From positions 5,146,001 through 5,210,000 of the forward strand of contig NZ_CP150302.1 of the NCBI RefSeq assembly GCF_038051945.1: a DNA stretch of 64,000 nt, written 5' to 3'. Below, in pieces: positions 26,451 through 34,999 of this stretch; positions within the stretch are counted from its first letter, which is position 1; every line of letters begins with the position of its first letter. The position numbers and the translations under genes are program-made. The notes beneath the pieces were generated by a model. It saw only the letters and a program-made list of their open reading frames with translations, had not been told where the DNA came from and ran no database searches. The stretch comes from Paenibacillus sp. FSL H3-0469 (lineage in GTDB: Bacteria > Bacillota > Bacilli > Paenibacillales > Paenibacillaceae).

Positions 26451-26885
26451 ATGTCCATGTCTTTTAATCAATATATGAGAGATTCTATTCAACCTATGCG
26501 CGACGATCTGACAAGCATCGGATTTCAGGAGCTGTTGACCCCGGAGGATGTGGAAGCAGCCCTTCCGGCAGCCAAGGGAACTTCGCTGGTTGTTGTTAAC
26601 TCCGTATGCGGCTGTGCCGCCGGACAGTGCCGTCCAGGGGTAGCCCAGGCGCTGCAGAACGAGATTCTGCCGGATCACCTGTTCACCGTATTTGCCGGTC
26701 AGGAGAAGGAAGCTACCGCCAAGGCACGTGAATATTTCGCTCCGTATCCGCCATCATCCCCGTCCATCGCCCTGATGAAAGACGGCGAGCTGGTTCACTT
26801 CATCGAACGTCACGGTGTGGAAGACCGTTCGGCCGCCGAGATTGCTGCGGAGCTGAAGGAAGTTTTTGACCGTGTGTGCCAGTAA
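26451..26885 (+). CDS. BrxA/BrxB-family bacilliredoxin
   Basis: This 144-residue thioredoxin-fold protein has the family CGC active site (Cys53-Gly-Cys55, in NSVCGCAAGQCRPG) and the cis-Pro loop PYPPSSPSIALMKDGE. Bacilliredoxins remove bacillithiol from mixed disulfides on proteins after oxidative stress, so bacillithiol chemistry is expected in this organism. B. subtilis homologues are YphP and YqiW; I cannot tell which subtype this is. The length matches the family. Confidence 0.95.
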   Translation: MSMSFNQYMRDSIQPMRDDLTSIGFQELLTPEDVEAALPAAKGTSLVVVNSVCGCAAGQCRPGVAQALQNEILPDHLFTVFAGQEKEATAKAREYFAPYPPSSPSIALMKDGELVHFIERHGVEDRSAAEIAAELKEVFDRVCQ

Positions 26886-26927
26886 TAATGAACTGCAGCC
26901 TGAGGGCAGCAGCATGAATAAGTAATG

Positions 26928-26980
26928 ATCCCGCATCAGCCAGCCGTCAGCCGGAGGCTTGGCTCATGCGGGATTTTTTT
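26928..26980 (+). terminator. Terminator after bacilliredoxin
   Basis: ATCCCGCAT (26928-26936) pairs with ATGCGGGAT (26966-26974), with inner CAGCC/GGCT pairing, followed by TTTTTTTT. An ATG at 26966 that opens the nadE frame is inside this stem, which argues against it as the start of nadE. Confidence 0.9.
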
Positions 26981-27031
26981 TCTACTTGTAATAGGGCTAG
27001 GGAATACAATTCTAAGAAACGGGGTGGTCCT

Positions 27032-27841
27032 GTGAGTCTGCAGGAAGAGATTATTGCTACGCTGGGAGTTAAGCCGGTAATTGATACGGATGCGGAGATA
27101 CGTAAGCGTGTAGATTTTCTGAAAGCGTATGCGCTCCAGGCGGGGGCCAGAGGTCTGCTGATTGCGATTAGCGGAGGTGTGGATAGCGCGGTGGCTGCGG
27201 GTCTGTGCAAGCAGGCTACGGACGAGATGACGGCGGAGCAAGGCAAGGAGTATATGACACTCGGGGTATTCCAGCCCTACGGGGAGCAGGAGGATATTGA
27301 GCACAGCTATGCGGTGGCCCGGGCTTTTGAGTTGACCCATACGGTGGAGACCAATATCGAAGAAGCGGTGAACGAGATCGCCCTGGAGGTCGAGCATAGC
27401 CTGAAGGCCCTGGGACAGCACAAGCATATTACCCATCAGGGCAAGGGGAATGTAAAAGCGAGAACGCGGATGGTGATGCAGTATGCGCTTGCTTTTGAGA
27501 ACAATCTGCTGGTGGTGGGTACCGATCATGCTTCTGAAGCCATTACCGGATTCTATACGAAGTGGGGCGATGGTGCCGTCGATATTACACCGCTCTCTTC
27601 CCTGAACAAACGGCAGGTACGTCAGCTGGCTGCGGCACTTGGCGTGCCGGCGGATATCGTGACCAAAGCGCCGACGGCCGGACTCTGGCCGGGCCAGACG
27701 GATGAGACAGAGCTTGGAATCACCTATGAGGAGAACAGCGATTATCTGGAGGGGAAGACCGTCAGCCGTGAAGCGGCTGAGAAGCTGGAGCGCTTCTTCC
27801 GGAGAACGGCGCATAAGCGCGATAGTATTCCGGGGATCTAA
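27032..27841 (+). CDS. nadE: NH3-dependent NAD+ synthetase
   Basis: This 269-residue enzyme converts deamido-NAD to NAD using ATP and ammonia. It has the PP-loop SGGVDSA (about 47-53), GNVKARTRMVMQYALA, VVGTDHASEAITGFYTKWGDG and TKAPTAGLWPGQTDETELGITY, all as in B. subtilis NadE (272 residues). No glutaminase domain is present. GTG 27032 is chosen since GGGGTGG is 5-11 bases upstream and the in-frame ATG 26966 lies in the preceding terminator. Confidence 0.95.
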   Translation: MSLQEEIIATLGVKPVIDTDAEIRKRVDFLKAYALQAGARGLLIAISGGVDSAVAAGLCKQATDEMTAEQGKEYMTLGVFQPYGEQEDIEHSYAVARAFELTHTVETNIEEAVNEIALEVEHSLKALGQHKHITHQGKGNVKARTRMVMQYALAFENNLLVVGTDHASEAITGFYTKWGDGAVDITPLSSLNKRQVRQLAAALGVPADIVTKAPTAGLWPGQTDETELGITYEENSDYLEGKTVSREAAEKLERFFRRTAHKRDSIPGI

Positions 27842-27857
27842 GCAGGTTATGCCGGAG

Positions 27858-27901
27858 CCGCCGGGGCGCTGTGTTTGATGCAGACGCTCCGGCGGTTTTT
27901 T
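27858..27901 (+). terminator. Terminator after nadE
   Basis: CCGCCGGGGCG (27858-27868) pairs with CGCTCCGGCGG (27885-27895) with one mismatch, followed by TTTTTT. Confidence 0.85.
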
Positions 27902-27916
27902 GGTAAGAGTAAGAAT

Positions 27917-28735
27917 CTACTTCGCCAGTACCCGGTTGATGAATTCTCTGGTAGCGGATATCGCCTGTTCCAACTGGGGTGTCGTTCCGGAAAAAGGATG
28001 AACGGTGCAAAAGGTATGATTGCCGCCTGGAATCTGCACCCATTCAATATCCGGCCGCAGCCTGATCAATTGCCCGGAGCCGCGGCGCAGATGCTCTCCG
28101 TCCTCACTGCCTTGAATCAGAACGGCCGGGAAGCTGGCCTGCTTCATCCGCTCCATAATCTGGTAACGCTCCGCCTGCTGCTCCAGATCCTCTATAATGA
28201 TGGCATCCAGCGGCATTTGCTGTCCGGTCCGTCCGTTGAGCACATGGGTCCGGCCCTTTTCCCGCATCTCACTCTTCTGCTGCTCTGTGAACAGATCCAG
28301 GTTAGTGATCCCGTTCCAGGAGATGACCCCGGCGATTTCTGCCGGATGATCCAGTGCGTAGAGGAGTGAGTCGCCCCCGCCGCGGCTATGCCCTAGCAGG
28401 AACAGCGGGAGGCTGCCGAACCTGTGGTGCTGGCTCAGATAAGAGAGCAGGATCTCCATATCCTTGATCTCACGCTGGTAGGTGTTGCGGGCGAATTTGT
28501 CCAGCTCGGTGAAATTCTGCAGATCCTCGCCGATGCCGGCATGGGAGAAGTTGAAGGTGATTACTTCATGCTCGTCGCTGAGCGCCTGTGCCGTATACGG
28601 GAACATCCCCCAATCCTTAAAGCCTTTATAGCCGTGAGCGATGACTATCACACTGCGGGCCTCTCCCTGGGCGGGAAAATGGGAACAGCGAAGCACCGCA
28701 TCCTCACCTGCGGGTAATTCAAAATTACGGGACAT
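27917..28735 (-). CDS. Alpha/beta hydrolase (esterase-like)
   Basis: This 272-residue soluble hydrolase has an oxyanion-region HGYKGFKDW (about residues 34-42), the nucleophile elbow GHSRGGGDS (about 114-122, Ser at 116) and a candidate His in PGGNHTFCTVHPF (about 236). It resembles dienelactone-hydrolase/acyl-esterase relatives. No signal peptide or membrane segment is seen, so it acts in the cytosol. The substrate is unknown. GGAAGGAA lies upstream of ATG. It converges with nadE. Confidence 0.8.
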   Translation of the reverse strand: MSRNFELPAGEDAVLRCSHFPAQGEARSVIVIAHGYKGFKDWGMFPYTAQALSDEHEVITFNFSHAGIGEDLQNFTELDKFARNTYQREIKDMEILLSYLSQHHRFGSLPLFLLGHSRGGGDSLLYALDHPAEIAGVISWNGITNLDLFTEQQKSEMREKGRTHVLNGRTGQQMPLDAIIIEDLEQQAERYQIMERMKQASFPAVLIQGSEDGEHLRRGSGQLIRLRPDIEWVQIPGGNHTFCTVHPFSGTTPQLEQAISATREFINRVLAK

Positions 28736-29016
28736 AAGGTATTCTTCCTTTCCTACATATCTTGGAACTGGCGGTTGTACTTCTTTACCTGATATACCTG
28801 ATTTGTGCGTGATAGACTTTCAGTTTTTTTTCTTTTAAGATAGCAGAAAGCTGACGCTAAGACTATTATTAATAATACTTGGTCAAGATGCTGACAGGCT
28901 TCACTGTTACATGAGATCTGTGGAGTCCTAGCAAGATCATATCATTAGACGCAGGGTAAGGATAGAAGGTAATATAAGAGGGTTAAGGAATGCAGAGACA
29001 GGAGAGGTGTGGGAGT

Positions 29017-29421
29017 GTGATTTACGGAATCGGGCATGATGTGCTGGAAATCGGCAGGGTTGCCGGGATTACGGAGGGCAGCCTGGGCAGCCGCTTCTCC
29101 CGGAGAATTCTGACCCGGCAGGAGCTGGCGCTGGCCGCAGGCAAAGGCGCAAAGACCGCGGAATTCATCGCCGGAAGATTCTCGGCCAAGGAAGCGGTTG
29201 TGAAGGCGCTCGGCTGCGGAATCGGTCAGATGGTGGGTTTTCAGGACATTGAGATTCTGCCGGATGCACTGGGCAAACCAGTAGCCATCCTGTCTGCGGA
29301 GGCCTGGTCCCGGCTGGGGCTGCCGAAGGAGGAGTATGTCATTCATCTCACTATTACGCACAGCCGCGGACTGGCCTCTGCCTTCGCGGTGGTGGAGCGG
29401 ACACCCGGCTACAGCCTGTAA
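29017..29421 (+). CDS. acpS: Holo-(acyl-carrier-protein) synthase
   Basis: This 134-residue 4'-phosphopantetheinyl transferase shows the metal site GIGHDVLEI (Asp near residue 7) and RFSAKEAVVKALG, with the downstream LTITHSRGLASAFAVVE. It activates acyl-carrier protein for fatty-acid synthesis. GTG 29017 gives the usual family length and has AGGAGAGG about 9 bases upstream; ATG 28990 would add nine unlikely residues and overlaps that site. mutY begins 31 bp downstream and may be co-transcribed. Confidence 0.93.
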   Translation: MIYGIGHDVLEIGRVAGITEGSLGSRFSRRILTRQELALAAGKGAKTAEFIAGRFSAKEAVVKALGCGIGQMVGFQDIEILPDALGKPVAILSAEAWSRLGLPKEEYVIHLTITHSRGLASAFAVVERTPGYSL

Positions 29422-29452
29422 CTATATAATATGAACGGCAAGGAGAATAACG

Positions 29453-30826
29453 ATGAACACAGATGAGAAGCACATAGAAGCGCAGCAGGAAGCCAAGTTA
29501 TTCTTCAGCCGGTTCCTGCTGGAATGGTACCACCTCCAGAAGCGGGACCTGCCGTGGCGGCGCCACCGCAACCCGTATTACATCTGGATCTCAGAGATTA
29601 TGCTGCAGCAGACCCGGGTAGATACGGTAATTCCTTATTTCAACCGTTTCATTGAGCAATTCCCGACTGTAGAGGCGCTCGCTGATGCACCGGAGGAAGA
29701 GGTGCTGAAGTGCTGGGAGGGACTTGGCTACTACTCACGTGCCCGGAATCTCCAGCATGCCGCGAAGCAGGTCAAGGAGCTGTACGGAGGTCAGGTACCG
29801 GATGACCGCGATGCCGTATTCGGCCTCAAGGGCGTAGGCCCGTATACCGCCGGTGCTATTCTGAGCATCGCGTTCAACCGGCCGGAGCCGGCGGTGGATG
29901 GCAATGTGATGCGTGTCTTATCCCGGTATTTTCTGATTGAGGATGACATTGCCAAAGGCCCGACCCGTGTGAAAATGGAAAAGCTCGCCGCCGAGCTCAT
30001 CCCCGAAGGGGAGGCGGGCAGCTTCAATCAGGCGCTGATGGAGCTTGGCGCGCTCATCTGCACGCCGAAATCACCGCGCTGCCTTCCGTGCCCGGTGATG
30101 GAGCACTGCGCCGCGCGGCTGGCGGGCTGCGAGGCCTCGCTGCCCGTCAAGACCAAGGCGAAGCCGCCGCGTCCGGAGGAGCGGCTGGCTGCTCTGGTGG
30201 AGGGCCGCGGCGAGCACGCGGGCCGGGTACTGATCCGGCAGCGGCCGGCTAGCGGGCTTTTGGCCCGCATGTGGGAGCTGCCGCACTGGCCTGCGCCGCC
30301 TGCTGAGGCCGGCGGCGCGCGAGGTGCGCTGCTGCCGGAAGCGGCAGCGCTGGACCGGCTGCGCCGGTCCATGAGCCAGGCCGGGATTCACGCCCGGCCT
30401 GAGGGGCACTGGATGGCTGCGGAGCATACATTCAGCCATATTGTGTGGACCCTGCAGGTGTACCGCTGCAGGGAAGAGGCGGCGCTGCCGCTGGCAGCGG
30501 AGAGCCGCGCCGTGTACGGGGCGGCGCAAGCGGAGCGCGGCGACAGCCCGCTGGGCGCGGACGCTGAAGCGGCACATGCGGAGCGTGCGGATGGCGCGCT
30601 GGGGGTGGACGCTGGGGCGGCACATGCGGAGCGCGTGGCTGCGGCGCTGGGGATACAGCTTGCGGAAGACGCACCGCTGGCGCTGTTCGACAGCGGGGAT
30701 GCCGCAGCCGATGCGGCAGACAGCGGAGCGCAGCGCTGGATCAGCCGCGAGGACATGAAGAATTACGCCTTTCCGAATGTGTTCCTCAAGCTGCTGAACA
30801 GCTATTTCGATGAGCAAGAGACGTAG
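29453..30826 (+). CDS. mutY: A/G-specific adenine DNA glycosylase with repeat-expanded C-terminal domain
   Basis: This 457-residue enzyme removes adenine mispaired with 8-oxoguanine. It has the catalytic Glu in ISEIMLQQTRVD, the helix-hairpin-helix GLKGVGPYTAGAI, catalytic Asp in AVDGNVMRV and the [4Fe-4S] set C-x6-C-x2-C-x5-C (CTPKSPRCLPCPVMEHC). The C-terminal MutT-like domain is interrupted at about residues 357-404 by three 16-residue Ala/Glu/Gly-rich repeats (48-bp unit), making the protein about 60-90 residues longer than usual. GCAAGGAGAAT precedes the ATG. Confidence 0.93.
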   Translation: MNTDEKHIEAQQEAKLFFSRFLLEWYHLQKRDLPWRRHRNPYYIWISEIMLQQTRVDTVIPYFNRFIEQFPTVEALADAPEEEVLKCWEGLGYYSRARNLQHAAKQVKELYGGQVPDDRDAVFGLKGVGPYTAGAILSIAFNRPEPAVDGNVMRVLSRYFLIEDDIAKGPTRVKMEKLAAELIPEGEAGSFNQALMELGALICTPKSPRCLPCPVMEHCAARLAGCEASLPVKTKAKPPRPEERLAALVEGRGEHAGRVLIRQRPASGLLARMWELPHWPAPPAEAGGARGALLPEAAALDRLRRSMSQAGIHARPEGHWMAAEHTFSHIVWTLQVYRCREEAALPLAAESRAVYGAAQAERGDSPLGADAEAAHAERADGALGVDAGAAHAERVAAALGIQLAEDAPLALFDSGDAAADAADSGAQRWISREDMKNYAFPNVFLKLLNSYFDEQET

Positions 30827-31133
30827 GCTCTAAGCCACAACTGTGATGTTGTTACCCGCTGAGCGATACAGTCCACCGAGATATGAGTATCACTGCTGCC
30901 GGTTGCAGTGTAAAGATTAGTATGTTTAGTGCTGAACGAGGGTGCTTCTCTTATCTTCTCACCAACGCTGCAACGGCTGCCGTCCTTCTAAAAAGAGTGC
31001 CTCCGCTTCCGTGTGCTGTTGAGCAAATTGTGGCTATCGGATGTGGACAAACTGGAACTATATATTACCTGACCTCAACAGCCGAAAGTATAGTATATGT
31101 GCGCCACTAACGGAAGTGAGCCGCCGCACGGCG
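30827..31133. other. Gene-free stretch between mutY and the repeat array
   Basis: No gene with a ribosome site is seen. A 75-codon open frame at 30883-31110 has no Shine-Dalgarno and no recognisable product. A degenerate GCCGAAAG at 31081 resembles part of the array unit that follows, so a decayed repeat may extend leftward. Confidence 0.5.
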
Positions 31134-31525
31134 CAATCAAAGGGATAAATCCCATTAAATGAGCCGAAAGTGAGCCGCACGGTGAAATCAAAGGGATAAA
31201 TCCCATTAAAAGTACCGAAAGTGAAGCCGCACAGTGAAATCAAAGGGATAAATCCCATTGAATGTGCCGAAAGTGGGCTGCACGGTGAAATCAAAGGGAT
31301 AAATCCCATTGAATGTGCCGAAAGTGGAGCCGCACGGTGCAATCAAAGGGATAAATCCCATTAAAAGTATCCAAAGTAGGCAGCAGGCGTAAATGAGGAG
31401 CACAAATACCCCTGAATTGGTCAAAAGCGGGCGGTTGAGCAAAATGAGGAGCACGAATGCCCCTGAATTAGCCAAAAGCGGGCGATTAGCTGAAATGAGG
31501 GGCACAAATGCCCCTCAAATCCGCT
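31134..31525. repeat. Eight-unit tandem array of 51-52 bp palindrome-centred repeats
   Basis: Units start (AAAT register) at 31134, 31185, 31237, 31288, 31340, 31391, 31442 and 31493. Units 1-5 share a core containing AAAGGGATAAATCCCATT; units 6-8 have GAGGRGCACRAATRCCCCT instead. Both kinds align without gaps: AAAT at positions 1-4, AAT at 15-17, GAAT-type at 24-27, then GCC-AAAG-GGGC. Each core is a dyad (GGGAT/ATCCC or GGGGCA/TGCCCC). Intervals of 52 shift the reading frame, so the array is not coding. Confidence 0.92.
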
Positions 31526-31669
31526 GTACCCATCCCCCGCGCCCTACCCCTGCCCTCCTCACCCTGGCTCTCAGCCGACTTCCCCACCTCACCCCAACCC
31601 AACCCCCGCACCCATCCGCCCCGGATGTAAGTTGCATAAGCCAGGAACGAGAGACCAAGGAGGTAAAGG

Positions 31670-32707
31670 ATGAAGACGATTACCATATATGATATCGCCA
31701 AGGAGGCCCAGGTGTCCGTAGCCACAGTCTCCCGTGTCCTCAACAATACAGCTCCGGTCAAGGAGAGCACCCGGGAGATCATCATGGCTGTGATTGAGAA
31801 GCACCAGTTTCAGCCGAACGCGCTTGCCCGCAGTCTGCTCAAGAAGGAGACCGGCACGATCGCCATGATTTTGCCTGACATCACCAACCCCTTTTTCCCG
31901 GAAGTCTTCTGGGGAGCCGAAAATGTAGCCAGAGAGAAGCATTATACCTTCTTCCTCTGCGATACGGCGGGTGAGCATAGCCGCGAGTCGGAGTACCTTA
32001 GCATTCTTCGGGAGAAAAGAGTGGACGGGATTATTTTCCTGGGCGGCAGAATTAACCTGAACCAGTGCCCGCCGGCGTTGTCACAGGAAGTCGTGGAGCT
32101 GTCGAAGCATGTGCCGATCGTGCTGGTCAACGGTAATCTGCCCCGGAGCGGCCTGCACCGCATTTATACCGATGAAGAGGAAGGGGCCGCACTGGCCACC
32201 CAGCATCTGCTGGACCTGGGGCACCGGAGAATCGGGTTCCTCGGGGGAATGGAGGAGACCTCCACAACCCAAGTGAAGCTGAAGTCTGTGAGGATGAAGC
32301 TGAAAGAACAGGGGCTTACGCTGCGCAAGGATTGGGTCATGTTCCACGACTTCTCGATCGAGGGCGGGCGGGCGCTGATGGACCGGATGCTGGAGCAGGA
32401 GGACCGGCCGACAGCGGTGCTGTGTGTGAATGATTTTACAGCTATCGGGGCGTTGAAGTCTGCCACCCAGCATGGGCTGAAGATACCGGAGGATCTGTCG
32501 ATCGTCGGGTTCGACGACTCGCCCTTGTCCAGAGCGGTAATTCCGGAGCTGACCACGGTGTCGCAGAACACCAACCAGCTGGGGGAGCTGTCTGTAGAGA
32601 TGCTTCATGAGCTGATCAGCGGCAGAAATCCCAAGAAACGGACGGTACTCCAGCCAAAGCTGGTGGTACGCGACAGCACGGGACGCCCGAAAAATCCTGC
32701 AGAATAG
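31670..32707 (+). CDS. LacI-family transcriptional regulator
   Basis: This 345-residue regulator begins with the LacI helix-turn-helix and hinge: TIYDIAKEAQVSVATVSRVLNN (about 4-25) and NALARSLLKK (hinge). The periplasmic-binding-like core shows TGTIAMILPDITNPFFPEV, RVDGIIFLGG, GHRRIGFLGG and IVGFDDSPLSRAVIPELTTV. It probably senses a sugar and represses the adjacent carbohydrate locus; candidate operators are at 32925-32952 and 32969-32984. AAGGAGGTAAAGG lies directly upstream of ATG. Confidence 0.93.
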   Translation: MKTITIYDIAKEAQVSVATVSRVLNNTAPVKESTREIIMAVIEKHQFQPNALARSLLKKETGTIAMILPDITNPFFPEVFWGAENVAREKHYTFFLCDTAGEHSRESEYLSILREKRVDGIIFLGGRINLNQCPPALSQEVVELSKHVPIVLVNGNLPRSGLHRIYTDEEEGAALATQHLLDLGHRRIGFLGGMEETSTTQVKLKSVRMKLKEQGLTLRKDWVMFHDFSIEGGRALMDRMLEQEDRPTAVLCVNDFTAIGALKSATQHGLKIPEDLSIVGFDDSPLSRAVIPELTTVSQNTNQLGELSVEMLHELISGRNPKKRTVLQPKLVVRDSTGRPKNPAE

Positions 32708-32896
32708 TTCTTAGAATAGCCAGCAATATCACCCGCCGGAAGCTGCTTACCAACCAAGTCTGCCGCGCACGTATTCGAGTATGTTCATCCAGGGGCGGTC
32801 AAGAACTTTCCAGGCGTATGTGGAGTGCGTCAGCACGAGGGGGCCTGTATACTGGAAAGTTTTTAGATTGAAGCATGAAATTTGTGTAAAGTAGGA

Positions 32897-32925
32897 TTGA
32901 CCAGCGGATAACCAGAAGTTATAAT
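32897..32925 (+). promoter_or_regulatory. Sigma-A promoter of the carbohydrate locus
   Basis: TTGACC (32897-32902), a 17-base spacer and a perfect TATAAT (32920-32925). It would give a leader of about 570 bases before the first binding-protein gene. Confidence 0.75.
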
Positions 32926-32952
32926 GAAATGGATTTCATGAAACCCATTTCA
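32925..32952 (+). promoter_or_regulatory. 28-bp palindrome over the transcription start (operator or lacI terminator)
   Basis: TGAAATGG-A-TTTCATGAAA-C-CCATTTCA matches its reverse complement at 26 of 28 positions. It begins at the last base of the -10 box and covers the expected start site, an ideal repressor position. A T-rich TTATTTTTT follows, so for transcripts reading in from the LacI gene it could also act as an intrinsic terminator. Confidence 0.6.
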
Positions 32953-32968
32953 TTATTTTTTAGATTTT

Positions 32969-32984
32969 GAGTAAGCGGTTACTC
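32969..32984 (+). promoter_or_regulatory. LacI-type operator candidate
   Basis: GAGTAAGCGGTTACTC is an inverted repeat with only the two inner positions unmatched and a central CG-type step, as in LacI/GalR operators. It lies about 40 bases after the predicted transcription start. A second, looser GTAAC-6-GTTAC dyad is at 33057-33072. Confidence 0.5.
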
Positions 32985-33096
32985 TAGCGGTACATAAGGG
33001 ACAAGGCGAGTTAGCGAATTTGCTGACAATTTGAAAAATAAAAGAAATTCGCAGCCGTAACCAACCAGTTACCCTGTATTTCCCACAAGAGAAGCC

Positions 33097-33312
33097 GCCT
33101 TCAGAGGGACGGCATGACCCGTGCACAGCTAATCCGTGTATTCCCTCTGAAGCAGTACCGCTCTTAATGGAACGTCATGGGCCGTACAACAAGCCGTCTC
33201 CGTCCCTCCAGAGAAGTACTACCTTCAGAGCGACGGCATAGCCCATGTATCGCCGCGTATTTCTCTCTGTACCGGCACCGCCCTTAGAGAGCGGCAATAA
33301 CCGTATCCAAGC
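33097..33312 (+). repeat. Diverged tandem repeats in the leader of the carbohydrate locus
   Basis: Four related units, beginning near 33097, 33159, 33221 and 33279, share the pattern (C)CTTcAGAG-GACGGCATagCCGTGTa; the GGCAT-equivalent lies at 33111, 33174, 33235 and 33293 (about 58-63 bp apart). Unit 1 closes into a hairpin, CTTCAGAGGG (33099-33108) with CCCTCTGAAG (33143-33152). A fifth copy lies apart at 35000-35030. The sequence is outside any gene and inside the predicted leader RNA. Confidence 0.75.
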
Positions 33313-33505
33313 TCATTTACCAAGTTTTTTACCATTTCCAGGCTTATCTTAAGAGCTTATATGCTGGCATACGCCACTATATAAATATGACATTGTGAAG
33401 GGAGCGGGGGGGACGGACGCAGACATGCTTGGATCATTTCAATCTTGAATCAGTTCAATCTTGGTTTGGCTTAACATCACTGAAATTAGGGGAGCGTGGC
33501 GAACA

Positions 33506-34921
33506 GTGAAACAGTTAAAGAAGAAAAGCTCGGCTTGGCTCATGCTGCTGACAGCCGTAGTTACACTTGTAACCGGTTGCAGCGGCGGGAATAATGCGGC
33601 TGCACCGGCAACACCGGCGGCGGAGGCGACTCAGGCTCCGGCAGCCAGTGAAACGCCAGCAGCGGCAACGGAAGCGCCTTCGGCAACACCGGCTGCCAAT
33701 CTGAACGGGCGGGAGATCCGCATTTCCCACTGGTGGGATGCCACTCCTGTCGGGGATTCAGAGGCAGATGAGCTTGCCCGCGAGCGGATCAAAGCGGTGG
33801 AAGAGAAATACAACGTCAAGATTAAATACCTGAATACAGAGTATTGGTCCACCGCTGAGAAGCTGTCCTCTTCCGTTATGGCAAGCGATCCGTTTGCCGA
33901 AATTGTCCGGCTGCCGGACGGCTTCATCTGGGGCCTGATGCATGGCGGCTTCCTTACACCGCTGGATGATTATCTGAAGGATTCACTCATCGATCAGAGC
34001 GTGATTGATTCCATGCGCTTCGGCGGCGACAAGGTCTATGGCCTGGAGAGCTGGTACAGCCCGAACGACAGCGGCGTGTTCTACAACAAGCGTATTTTCA
34101 AGGAAGCAGGCCTGAAGGACCCGCAGCAGCTGATGGATGAGGATAACTGGAACTGGAATACGATGCTTGATGCGGCGAAGAAGCTGACGATTGACAAGAA
34201 CGGGGACGGGAAGATGGATCAGTACGGTCTGGCCGGAGCCCATTATGTAATCTCAGAGCTATTGATCGCCAGCAACGGCGGCAAAATCTATGACGAAGCT
34301 ACCCAGAAGGCGGTCTTTGACTCACCGGCATCGATGGAAGCGCTTAACTTCCTTCATAAGCTCTATACCCAGGATAAGGTATTCAAGCCTAACGAGGGCA
34401 ATGACTGGGAAGATCCGGCTAAGTATTTTGGAGAAGGAACGGTGGCTATGTATCCGGGCGGTCTCTGGGAAATCGAGGGGCGTATTCTCGGCAAGATGAA
34501 GGATGAATGGGGATATGTCTATATTCCAAAAGGCCCGCAGGCCGATAAGTACTACGATCCGCTGGGCCAGACAGCAGCCTATGCCATTCCCAAAGGGGTC
34601 AAGGATGCGGATACCATCGTGAAGATTTGGGAGGATCTGCAGCCGTTCGACAGCTGGCAGGAGAACCGCAGATTGTCGATGGAGAATGTTTTGCCGGATG
34701 AAGCCTCTATCGCCAATGCGATGAATGATGAAGGTAAGGTGGAGCGGGTCTTCGGCGGACGTTACGGCGGTCTTGGCGTCAAGGATCAGCTCGATAAGGT
34801 GACTGAGAAATTTCTGAAGGGCGAGATTACACCGTCCACCGGGGTGGCCCAAGTCATTGGAACGGCGCAGGCCGCAGCCAAGAAGGTACTGAGCGGTGAG
34901 CAGGATAAAGAGAAGAAATAG
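33506..34921 (+). CDS. Sugar ABC transporter substrate-binding lipoprotein (SBP_bac_1)
   Basis: This 471-residue lipoprotein has a signal peptide ending in lipobox LVTGC (about residue 28), then an Ala/Pro/Thr linker and a CUT1-type binding domain starting at REIRISHWWD. VRLPDGFIWGLMHGGFLTPLDDYLKD and GVFYNKRIFKEAGLKDPQQL are typical. It would capture oligosaccharides outside the membrane for one of the permease pairs. GTG 33506 is chosen from AGGGGAGCG about 10 bases upstream; a longer in-frame reading (33461) has no site. It is the first gene of the locus and has its own 156-bp gap before the next. Confidence 0.9.
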   Translation: MKQLKKKSSAWLMLLTAVVTLVTGCSGGNNAAAPATPAAEATQAPAASETPAAATEAPSATPAANLNGREIRISHWWDATPVGDSEADELARERIKAVEEKYNVKIKYLNTEYWSTAEKLSSSVMASDPFAEIVRLPDGFIWGLMHGGFLTPLDDYLKDSLIDQSVIDSMRFGGDKVYGLESWYSPNDSGVFYNKRIFKEAGLKDPQQLMDEDNWNWNTMLDAAKKLTIDKNGDGKMDQYGLAGAHYVISELLIASNGGKIYDEATQKAVFDSPASMEALNFLHKLYTQDKVFKPNEGNDWEDPAKYFGEGTVAMYPGGLWEIEGRILGKMKDEWGYVYIPKGPQADKYYDPLGQTAAYAIPKGVKDADTIVKIWEDLQPFDSWQENRRLSMENVLPDEASIANAMNDEGKVERVFGGRYGGLGVKDQLDKVTEKFLKGEITPSTGVAQVIGTAQAAAKKVLSGEQDKEKK

Positions 34922-34999
34922 GGAACAGGACAGCTTATAACAAGGGTAATACCTGCTTGTCCTGCGCAATACCTGCTGTGGTAGTCCGCAGAATCGGCA

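Noticed and set aside
30883..31110. 75-codon plus-strand gene
   Set aside because: No Shine-Dalgarno, no recognisable family, and its end runs into the decayed edge of the repeat array.
31206..31505. Minus-strand protein with 17-residue repeats
   Set aside because: It arises from the 51-bp array; 52-bp intervals shift the frame and there is no ribosome site.
31134..31525. CRISPR array
   Set aside because: Whole 51-bp units repeat, including the part that would be the spacer; there are no unique spacers and no cas genes.
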